DNA of 64,000 nucleotides from Excoecaria cochinchinensis (lineage: Eukaryota > Streptophyta > Magnoliopsida > Malpighiales > Euphorbiaceae): positions 9,422,501 through 9,486,500 of the forward strand of contig CANTUQ010000031.1 in assembly GCA_947683425.1 (NCBI GenBank). The letters run 5' to 3'. Below the pieces are notes generated by a model. The model saw nothing but the letters and a program-made list of their open reading frames with translations. It was not told where the DNA came from and searched no databases. The position numbers and the translations under genes were made by a program. Numbering within the stretch: position 1 is the first letter of the stretch; the number at the start of each line of letters is the position of its first letter. This document shows positions 55,986 to 64,000 of this stretch, piece after piece.

Positions 55986-58681
55986 TCTACCCTTTTAAAT
56001 CATTTTCCATCTTTTTCAAGCCCTTTTGACTTCCTATATATTAATTTTATGTATATTAATATCTTTTAACTTTTTATGAGTGTATATTGATTCTCTTGGA
56101 CTATCCTGAGCTTGAGCGGCTATCTACCATTTTCGGAGGATTTCGTCCGGTTTAGTTTCCTAACCCTCTCGATTATTTCCTTTCTTTGTTATTCATTGAT
56201 TATTTTATGTATATGGATATACACTTTTCATATCTCGCTAATGTATAAAAATGACTCAATGTTTTTATATTCAAATAAAAAGGAAGTTTGTATAAATGCA
56301 AAAAAGGGTCAAAGCCCTATTTTTATCTAATAAAATCATCACAAATAAAAACATCCAATTTTAATAATGATGCATGCGAGGACCAAAGTCCTCAAAATAA
56401 ACAATGCCCCGATTCGTGTATGTATCGTACATTTGTAAAGGGAGTTGTATTTCGCTCCTTGTATTATTGTAATTTACCGCTTTTTGATATTTAATTGCTC
56501 ATTTACAGCTTTCCAAATGTGAATAAATGCGCCTTTAATCAATTGCATCGTGTGGATAGAGAGCGAATCAATGATATTAAAATTTTATCATAAAATAATC
56601 GAGGTAGAAATAGATGAGAAATCCCGGACCCAGCTCTGGTCTTGGGGCTCAAAGAGGCTAGAGGTTCACCCTCCAAGACACCTTTTTGTGCCACGAGACT
56701 TTAGCGCTAATCCTAGGCTCCTTAGGGCGAGAGGTTTACCTTCAAAGACCCCTCTGGCTGGCCCAAAATGGATACCAAGCGCAGTTTTAGGCTCTCCGAG
56801 CCGAGAGTAACTTTCCCAATGTTCTATTGGGTGGCGACTCTATAAAACCTCCTTGTTGCCCAACATAAACGCACTTGCAATTTATTTGCAAGCTGTCAAC
56901 GGACCCACAAATGCCCCGATCGCTCTCGAGCGGGCGGTCCCATGGGCGACCGCGGGGATCCGGCGCGCGTCACACGTAGTGTGTCCAAAATAACCCCTCC
57001 TAACTCTCTGAATGCACTGCCCTGTCTAAGGGTCCGATCTGTAGCAGCGGTCTGCATACCCCTCAATCTATCCTCAGTATGCTCTCTAAACTCTCTGATA
57101 GATCGGGTGATGGGAGGTATCTCAGCCTCGAGCCCCTGAACTCTGAGCCTGAGAGTGTCCACTGTCTCATCTACAATCTGTAAAGACGCGTCTACTCTCT
57201 GAGCCATCTCGTCCTGGGACGCCCTCACCTCCTATCGCAGCTGCTCAATGAGTATGGCCTGCTCCTGGATAACACCCTGTTGCTGCCCTAGTCTCTCCAT
57301 CATAACCCTATCCCGCTCTTCGAGCTGCACCAAAAGGATCCTGTTCCTCTCCTCTTGTCTACGCTCAAAGGACGTGAACATGGAGGAGATGACTGTCATG
57401 AAATCTAGCTGCGCTGCTGGAGGTGGAGCTGACTCTGATGTATGCTCTGACGATGGAGCGATAGAGGTAGATGCCCCCGGGTCCTCTCTGGCATAAGGAT
57501 GAAACCTCTCGAATGGTTTAAGGGCAGTCTGCTGCACTCTCGGAGGGGTAGGACTCTGTGCCCTCGATGCTGGAGGAGTAGCGAACAGCTCGTCCATAGT
57601 GAACTCCACCCCTATATCAGAAGGTGTACGAGGCTGCTCCTCCTCGGGCTACTGCTGTCGAGGCTGCTCCTCCTGATAGACTGGATACTGGGGCTACTGG
57701 TCCTCCTGATACCGTGGCTGTGGAGACGGTACCTCAAGCTGCTCCTCTAGCTGCTCTAACGAGGGAAGGCCGAATGCTCGCCTGGTCTCATGAATGGTAA
57801 GGAGTCTGTATGCCTAGATCTGCCCCTGTATCTGTACCACCATGCCCATCGTGACAGCTGATGTGGCATCTACATACATGCTCTCCTCTACAGCCTACCC
57901 AAAGACCCCTGGGCAAACGTCTAATCTCAATAATAATCTGGTGATCCCCCCGCCAACATATACTACCGGGGCTGCTTCCCTAGAGACCCTCACAAGGTTA
58001 GCCAAAATCTCATGGCTAATACTGAGCTGCTGACCAGCCACCATGGCCCATAAGCTCCATATCTCTGCCGCGTTTAGGGACCCAAGGTTTCCAGCCCATC
58101 CCAGGTAGGAGCTGGATAAGACTCTGTGGAGGTATCGAAGAGCTTGCGATATAAGCATCGTGTTCTTTGCCGTATCCTGGTCGTACGACACTCCTGGTAG
58201 AGCAGTGGTCGACCAATGATGGCGTCAGACTGCTCTTTGGGGCACCATGACACCCTGCTCGTGAGGAAGCCCCATGGCCTGTGCGAAACGCTGGCATGTG
58301 ATGGTATAGTGGTGGCCGTCAATCCAGAACTTAATAACTCCCTCCTCTGTATCTGACCTCTGAAACCCAGCGTACTGTAGGGTAGCAAGAAACTGTCTCA
58401 CTATCTCCGGGTAGGTCGAAAAGGCTAGAGTCAGGAACTCGGTCCAACCAGCGCCCGTTAATAGGGCATCAACCTCGTCTGCCATTCCTAGGGCCTCGAG
58501 GAATGGCCTGGAAATAAATCGGCTAGCTCGAAACTCCACTTAGGCCAACAATCTGTATCTCTCTCTAGCCTCGAGAGTTATCCAATCGGGAGCCTATGGC
58601 TCGGGCCGGTTATGCGGAGCACGCTGTCGCGGTGGCATCCTGAAAATAAATTAAAAAATTAGTTTAAACTCATGGTCGCAA

Positions 58682-58893
58682 ACGGGATTAATCCCGTAAA
58701 TAGTAAATTGGGCAGCATCCCGGTAAGGATGTGCCCTGCCAGAAAAAATTAAAAATTTGGGCAGCATCCCGGCAAGGGATGTGCCCGACCTCCTGCATAA
58801 GAAGACAAGAATAAAGAATAGGCGTCAGGCCCCAACAATAACACAATACATTTTAAAAATTCGAGTAGCATCCCGGCAAGGGTGTGCCCAACT
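58682..58893 (-). repeat. Hairpin repeats upstream of the T4 sense ORF
   Basis: A perfect 16-bp palindrome ACGGGATTAATCCCGT (58682-58697) is followed by three hairpins: GGGCA-g-CATCC / GGATG-TGCCC (58710-58736), GGGCA-g-CATCCC / GGGATG-TGCCC (58759-58786), and a decayed copy (58864-58889). In transcript sense they lie 5' to the ORF start at 58638. Confidence 0.7.
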
Positions 58894-59540
58894 TCCTGCA
58901 CAAAGCTCAAAATGACAAGCCTCGGGTCCCCAAGCAACAGCTCATGTATAGTTTCTTAACTTTATTGATTCCACAATTGAAGAAATGATAATAAAAATGC
59001 AAGAAAATGTGTTATCAGTTTGTACCAAACATTCATTGTCATCAGAATAGAAAACGTGTTTAGCCAACTTATTCGTACTGCAACTAATTTATATACTTTA
59101 GGATCAGACAATAATTAAATCATCAAATTATCTACAGGACAGAGTTTAAAACTTCATCTAAACTAACATACCAAAGCAATATAAATTAATTAAACAATAC
59201 TTGTGTCATACTAAGCTAAAAAAAAACATTCGAATAACTTACTTAGGCAAAATAATAGAGTATAAGAGGCTCAATTTTTATTTACACAAAATAAAAGAGG
59301 AAAAGTTAGTTACTGGCCTGAAACTGGCAGAAAAGTAAATCTCAGTGAAAATATACAAAATGTACTTCCAGACGTTCCCGGTCACGCAAGGAATGCAACG
59401 ATGAAATTAGAGTAAAAAACGGACTAAAATTAAAGAAAATAGGGGCAAAAAACCGAATAGAGGTGTCGGTTAACAAAAGAAAACGAAAAGGAGAAGGGAA
59501 GAGAAACTGCCAGCTCGTCGGTGCAGCAACCTTTTATAGA
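58894..59540 (-). other. T4 spacer, AT-rich, no gene seen
   Basis: Lies between the sense ORF and the antisense gene promoter, which are divergently arranged. No open frame or repeat stands out. Confidence 0.5.
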
Positions 59541-59733
59541 TTTTACTCACCGATGGGCTAACCGTCCCCATGAGCTAGCGATGGGCAGCCCGTCTATCGC
59601 TCCAGATTCCCCTCATTAAATGTAATAAATGCGCGTGATATGCAATGATGATTCTGCCAGATGGATAATAACAGACGGGCAGGCCATCTGAAATTAGGGA
59701 CGAGCAAGCTGTCGGCGGGGCTACTTTATAAAT
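59541..59733 (+). promoter_or_regulatory. LTR-like promoter of the T4 antisense gene
   Basis: A GACGGGC-type palindrome island (GATGGGCAGCCCGTC near 59580, AGACGGGCAGGCCATCT near 59673, GACGAGCAAGCTGTC near 59700) ends just before TATAAAT at 59727-59733. A pyrimidine-rich leader and the ATG at 59848 follow. The arrangement copies the Tat LTR promoters (island, then TATA) and the words are those of the T3-family LTRs. No LTR terminus surrounds it. Promoter activity is inferred. Confidence 0.55.
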
Positions 59734-59847
59734 TTCACCTTTTTCTTGTACTCCGTGCTTTTCTCTTATTTTTACCTTGTACCAGCTTATTTTCTCCAAT
59801 TTTCCTTCCTTCCTTGCCTTATTCCCTCAAACTCTAACTCTTAAAGA

Positions 59848-61149
59848 ATGACTTCTCCTCTTCTTCAGAAAATGTACCGTATTTTAGACGACACTCATAC
59901 TTGGGAAAATAGCACTCTTATTCCACTTTCTGGGCTAAAATTTTTACGAAGGGCGAAAATAGACTATAGCCTCCTTTTAGCGGCAACCCACTTCTGGGAT
60001 CCATGCTTCCACGTTTTCAAATTCTCTTATCAAGAATTGTGCCCCCTGCCTGAGGAATTTGCCGCTATTGTCAGACCATGGTATCCTTCTAACGCTTTGC
60101 CTTGCGTTCCCCATTGTGGGTTGGTTCAAAATCGGGATGTTGCTCTATCCTTGGGTATACCCCCTTCTGAAGCTGCTCGTTTAGTTCCTCTGGGCTCCAC
60201 ATTCCCCTTGGATCCGCTGATTGAGGCACTGGACAGATTTTTTGATGTTCTCACCTATCACGCAAGTGTCATTTTTCTGTTCTGCATGATGAAGTACTTG
60301 GCTATAACCCCGTAAGAGTTGACCGGCGATCCTCGCCTATTTGGGATTCTGGATGATTTTCACCACGGGTTGACCCCTTTCCCACTTATTCTGGCTGAAA
60401 CTATCCTGGGCTTGGACTCTGTCCGTTTCGGGTCCACTACCTGATTCACTGGAAGCCCCTTATTACTCCAGGTACGTCATTATTTTAAAGGTAGTGCGTC
60501 CCTTGTGGATTTTCACACTAGCTTCTCTTGGCGGGAAGTGCGTCCTTTTGGATTTTCACACAACCCTATGCCTTATTTTTGCCTGAAGTAAACCCAACTT
60601 ACCCCAGCGGCTTTTTTTTTTTAGATATGGTTGCAAGAGAAACTGAAGTTGCTATCAGAACCACCTCCCCGAGTCATTGCTAAATATTCTCCAAGGCATT
60701 TTCTTCCATGTCAATGGTTGTACTCATTTGCGACTCCTGAAGAGGGCATTGCCAGATTTGGCGAAGTATCAGACGGGGATATTGACTTTATGTTCGTTTG
60801 GCTTCCCTTGTCTAATGCGGTCATTGATGGATCTTCAGGGTGTGTTCCCCTGTGTGGGCTTTGTCAAGCCACCTTTTACATTATTGCTCGATGTGCTTGT
60901 CAGCTTGGGATGACTCAGGATGTGGTGAAGGTCCCCTTATCTTTTCGAGGCGGAGTTCTTTTTGTAGCTTTTGCTTCTCGTTATCATGAGCTCTGGAGCC
61001 GACTTCCAATAAAAACTGTCATACCTCGCTTCGGTACTCTTTCTGTCACTTCTACCAGCGAGTATAAGAGATGGGTACTTAGTTCAACATCTGACAATAG
61101 GACACGGCGACTTAGGCATTTTTCTAGCGAAGGTAGTAGCAGAGCATAG
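59848..61149 (+). pseudogene. Antisense gene of T4, two exons
   Basis: Runs opposite to T4 pol. Exon 1 (59848-60471) starts MTSPLLQKMYRILDDTHTWE and includes LLLAATHFWDPCFHVFKF, LCPLPEEFAAIVRPW and SLGIPPSEAARL. Exon 2 (60625-61149) includes IWLQEKLKLLSEPPPRVI and SGCVPLCGLCQATFYI. The joined product is about 382 residues and aligns throughout with the T3 copy. Two stops (60313 and about 60443) interrupt exon 1. Its domain may be of the plant-mobile-domain/DUF7745 type found in extra ORFs of Tat elements; the assignment is tentative. The start codon is chosen because it follows the TATA box by 114 bases and begins the conserved frame. Confidence 0.72.
60472..60624 (+). other. Intron of the T4 antisense gene
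   Basis: Donor CTCCAG|GTACGTC, acceptor after a T-run (TTTTTTTTTAG|ATATGG), length 153, phase 0 (exon 1 is exactly 208 codons). The T3 copy has the same sites and phase, and T1 keeps the intron body without the exons. Confidence 0.78.
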
Positions 61150-61560
61150 TTTAGCTTAGTTTTGTACGCTTTTTGAGCATCATGTTTTTTTTTTCAAAAT
61201 AGAACTAGAAAACAATGCAAATGACCAAATCAAGTTTTATTTCATTTCACGAAGTTGTGTACATTTCCGTAAGATTTCAACATACATGATCACTATTTGT
61301 CACAAATTCAATTATGCAAACCACATTCGCTCATGGAACAAAATTTGGCCAAATTTTGATAGTATCAAACTCCTGTTACCAATCAACCCACTCGGGTTTT
61401 CTTGATTGGATGTTTTCTCTCAAACCTCTAATTTTTGCCCAAGATGCCTTTTTTCGGTTTTCACCCTGACGAGGCGCCCAATTTTAGCAAGGCCGCCTTC
61501 TTTTTTTTTTCGGTTTTCGACTCGCTAGGCATTTATTCTCTTCTTTTTATTTTATAGCCT
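61150..61560 (-). repeat. Post-pol spacer and hairpins of T4
   Basis: Reverse of the T3 region 40808-41199. Includes the stem CCAATCA/TGATTGG (61409-61403 with 61385-61379, minus strand). The T3 pair is CCAATCG/CGATTGG. Other GTGAAAACC-type units lie at 61430-61530. Confidence 0.65.
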
Positions 61561-63020
61561 TTAGCCATGGAACCTTTTGAGTCTATTGATGTTGATCGAT
61601 TCCTTGAATTCATTGCCATCATTATCCGACAGAATTGCAACTCCTTTCGATAATAGCTTCTTGAGGAGAAATGGCCCTTCCTAGGTTGGTCTAAACTTTC
61701 CTCTGATATCTGGCACATCTAGTCTCATCTGCTTGAACACTAAGTCCCCTTCCTTCAACGGGTGCTTCTTGACCTTCTTTCCAAAGGGTCGAGTGAGTCT
61801 CTTCTGATAGATCTGGTTGTGGTAGTAAGCTTTCAACCTATTTTCATCCAGCATGTTCAGGTGTTGCAACCTCTGTTGTGCCCATTCAGCTTCTGGAATC
61901 TGAGCTTCCGCAACCACTCTTAATGATTTGAGTTCAACTTCGATCGGCAGCACCGCCTCCGTTCCATATACCAAAGAATATGGCGTAGCCCCTGTAGACG
62001 TTCTGATGGTTGTTCTATACCCCCATAGTGCGAAAGGCAACTTCTCCGCCCAATCTTTATAGTTTTGGACCATCTTAGCCAGAATCTTCTTGATATTCTT
62101 GTTAGCAGCTTCTACTGTCCCGTTGGCTTGAGGACGATATGGAGATGACTCGTGGTGCTCAATGCCATACTTTTGGAACAGTCTCTTTGTTCCAGCTATG
62201 AACTGGACTCCATTGTCAGATACCACGTGGTGTGGAAGGCCATACCTACAAATCAAATTCTTCTCAATAAACTTAGCCATATCTCGAGTGTCAATCTTTT
62301 TAAAGGACTCAGTTTTTACCCACTTGGTAAAGGAGTCAATAGCAACAATGATGTATCTGTGTCCATTGGATGCCGTAGGCCGAATTTCTCCAATAATATC
62401 AATTCTCCAAGCTGCGAACGGCCAAGGTGACGTAAGACTGTGCAACTCTGAAATGGGCAAAAGCCTTAGATCTGCGTACTGCTGGCATAATTGATACTGC
62501 TTCACATACTTTGAGCAATCATTATCCATGGTAAGCCAGAAAAACCCTTGCCTCATGATCTTTTTGGCCAATGTCAAACCGTTCATATGGGCAACTCATA
62601 CACCGGCATGAGTTTCTTCCATTACCCTCTTAGCCTCTTTCTCGTCCAGACACCTCAACTAGATACCATCAGCCTGTCACTTGTACAACGTGCCATCTAT
62701 ACAAATGAACTGAGTAGACAGCTTGCGAATCACTTTCTGATCTTGTTCTGTAGCTTCCTCTGGAAAGGTCGCATTCTCTAGATAGTTCATAATGTCGTAA
62801 TACCACGGCTTCCCATTTGCTACATCTATCTATGTTACTAACTGCGATTCAAAACTAGGTTTATCAGAGCTAGAAATCAAAATCGGCCTCATGATTACCC
62901 CTTCTGGATTGTCCCACATTGACACCAAAGTGGCGAGTGCATCGGCCAATTTGTTCTCGTCCCTTGGGATGAAATGGAGCGTGCACACCTCAAAATGACC
63001 GCTCAGATCTTTCAAGACCT
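61561..63020 (-). pseudogene. aRH C-terminus and integrase of T4
   Basis: On the minus strand the frame begins within the second RNase H (LSGHFEVCTLHFIPRDEN, DALATL). It then passes several stops (about 62828, and near 62590-62670). A 301-residue open stretch (62586-61681) carries the integrase: CSKYVKQYQLCQQY, in which the first C of the CxxC pair is tyrosine, then WRIDIIGEI, VSDNGVQF, PQANGTVEAANKN and GDLVFKQ. A TAG at 61683-61681 replaces the tryptophan of RPTWEEP. The natural end is TAA at 61563-61561. Closely related to T3 pol but a distinct copy. Confidence 0.88.
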
Positions 63021-64000
63021 GACTCCTTTTGTCTGAGCAATGGGCAAATTTAAATTAAGATCAGAATATGACTCACCCGAGGATTCTGGCAGTGTAGAAG
63101 GCATGATAGCTTCTTCAGACCTATTTTTCCTCGAGTATCTCAACAAATCAGGTCTATCTAAACGACAAACAACATTTTGCTCCCCCTGAACATCAACAAT
63201 GTTATCCTCCTGAACAAGATCATGAGTTACCATAGGTTCATTTATCACTATAGGTTCATTTATCACCACTTCTTCACTACTCTCCCCTTGAAGAGGTGAT
63301 TGATTAATGCCAAAATAAGGTTCAGACTCTCTAAAGGTAACATGCATACTGACATAGAACTTCCTAGATGGGGGTTGATAACACTTGTATCCCTTTTGAG
63401 TTGAAGAATACCCAATGAACACACATTTTAGCGCTTTCGGATCTAATTTCTCAACATTCCTAGTATGGACAAAGCAAAAAGACCCAAAAATTTTTGGTGG
63501 AACAGTATAATGAGTTTTTCCAGTTAAAACCTCTAAAGGAGCCATAAAGTTAAGAGTTTTGAGAGGCATTCTATTAATAAGATACGTAGCTACAGTATTG
63601 CATCCCCCCCAATATGGCTTTGGAACATTTATAGTAAACATAAGAGATTTAGCAACTTCCAGCAAATGCCTATTTTTCCTTTCAGCTACTCCATTTTGAG
63701 CACTAGTATAAGGACAACTAGTTTGGTGAATGATCCCTTGAGACTCTAAATAAGTTCCAAATCTACTATCCATATATTCAGTCCCATTATCAGTCCTTAA
63801 AACCTTTATTTTAGCATCAAACTAGGTATGGACCATTTTATGAAAAGATTGAAAATAGGAGAAAACCTCACTTTTTGTTTTAATCAAATACACCCAAGTC
63901 ATTCTGGTGCAACAATCAATAAAAGTAACAAACCATCGATTTCCAAGCAAAGAGGGTGTCTGTGTGGGTCCCCAAACATCAGAATGAACAAGCATAAAAG
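63021..64000 (-). pseudogene. Ty1/copia integrase region, truncated
   Basis: On the minus strand from 64000: HSDVWGP and WFVTFIDCCTRMTWVYLIK at the start of the integrase core, then RTDNGTEY with the second Asp, and NGVAERKNRHLLE with the catalytic Glu. A GKTHYTVPP / GYSSTQKGYKCYQP region and the linker before RT follow, ending TKGVRS. One TAG lies at about 63824. RT is absent: the frame joins T4 RNase H sequence at about 63020 with no LTR between. The element continues beyond 64000. Confidence 0.9.

Larger units (their letters stand above)
54916..56974 (+). mobile_element. Solo LTR of the T3 family
   Basis: Starts TGTAAGCACCGTGTCC, ends GCGCGCGTCACA, flanked by CGTAG at 54911-54915 and 56975-56979. 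It resembles the T3 LTR (27438-29468) along its length. Both palindrome islands (55105-55345 and 55846-55985), TATA (55349) and the donor-like site (55668) are present. It sits inside the T4 sense ORF, whose frame continues across it when it and one TSD copy are removed. Confidence 0.94.
54619..58638 (-). pseudogene. Sense ORF downstream of the antisense gene, T4
   Basis: One frame on the minus strand, 58638-56980 then 54915-54619, split by a solo LTR with TSD CGTAG. It starts MPPRQRAPHNRPEP and would be about 650 residues. An N-terminal globular part has SRFISRPFLEALGM, LAFSTYPEIVRQFLATLQY and FWIDGHHYTITCQRFAQAMG. It resembles the ORF1/'putative plant transposon protein' proteins of Athila-type elements; this is tentative. 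A coiled coil (ERRQEERNRILLVQLEERD ...) and an acidic tail (SDDDDDPEEEPSDYPP) follow. About eight in-frame stops, mostly TAG in glutamine-rich parts, show decay. Function unknown. Confidence 0.6.
51204..63020 (-). mobile_element. Tat/Ogre-type retrotransposon T4, minus strand, 5'-truncated
   Basis: In element order, right to left: end of second RNase H and integrase (63020-61561), post-pol hairpins, antisense gene (59848-61149 on plus), sense ORF (58638-54619), hairpin repeats, polypurine tract and 3' LTR (53497-51204). A solo LTR (54916-56974) is nested in the sense ORF. The 5' half is replaced by a copia fragment at 63020. It gives the layout of the 3' half that T3 lost. Confidence 0.85.

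Noticed and set aside
54916..56974. 3' LTR of T3
   Set aside because: It belongs to the same family, but has its own exact TSD (CGTAG) and sits in the T4 ORF on both sides, so it is an independent solo LTR.

Overview
The window is plant nuclear DNA made of nested LTR retrotransposons. I found no host gene, tRNA, rRNA or prokaryotic feature. The evidence is Ty3-type gag-pol reading frames, a Ty1/copia integrase, LTRs of 2 to 4 kb beginning TG and ending CA, and 5-bp target-site duplications (TSDs). Two primer-binding-site types occur. One matches the 3' end of plant tRNA-Arg, as in Tat/Ogre elements. The other matches initiator tRNA-Met. The species cannot be fixed from the sequence; a flowering plant is certain enough, a eudicot is a guess.

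Layout. (1) 1-3209: leader and gag start of an old Tat element (T0), split by a reverse solo LTR at 584-2874. (2) 3210-27437: a second Tat element (T2), a decayed gag-only derivative. Its 5' LTR is split by a complete 10.7-kb non-autonomous Tat element, T1 (3773-14448, TSD CTGAG). T1 itself carries a reverse solo LTR (9255-11453, TSD TCTGC). The T2 leader is split by an internally deleted chromovirus-like element, C1 (17464-25852, TSD ATAAT). (3) 27438-42458: Tat element T3, with an almost complete gag-pol frame (gag, protease, RT, RNase H, second RNase H, integrase). It is broken mainly by a few stop codons and by a 4.1-kb solo chromovirus LTR (30834-34913, TSD GGGAA). An antisense gene lies downstream of pol. 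(4) 42459-51203: G-poor, AT-rich LTR-like sequence with a reverse chromovirus solo LTR (48484-50555, TSD CCTAA). (5) 51204-63020: minus-strand Tat element T4, with 3' LTR, polypurine tract, hairpin repeats, a sense ORF split by solo LTR 54916-56974 (TSD CGTAG), the antisense gene with its own promoter and intron, and pol. (6) 63021-64000: a truncated minus-strand copia integrase fused directly to T4.

Three recurrent designs are not explained by standard element annotation. First, all eight Tat LTR copies carry a splice-donor-like site and all four pre-gag leaders carry a matching acceptor. Splicing would remove the primer binding site and give an mRNA separate from the genomic RNA. Three chromovirus LTR families carry a short intron at one equivalent place. 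Second, LTRs carry CpG-rich islands of short inverted repeats around the TATA box. The palindrome core differs between families but the position is kept. Such an island also stands upstream of the TATA box of the antisense gene in T4. Third, several arrays consist of hairpins with a constant loop and arms that change on both sides together.

The antisense gene therefore looks like an independent spliced transcription unit carried inside the retrotransposon: promoter island, TATA box, pyrimidine-rich leader, two exons and a phase-0 intron, seen in two copies. It is the best candidate here for a poorly described system.
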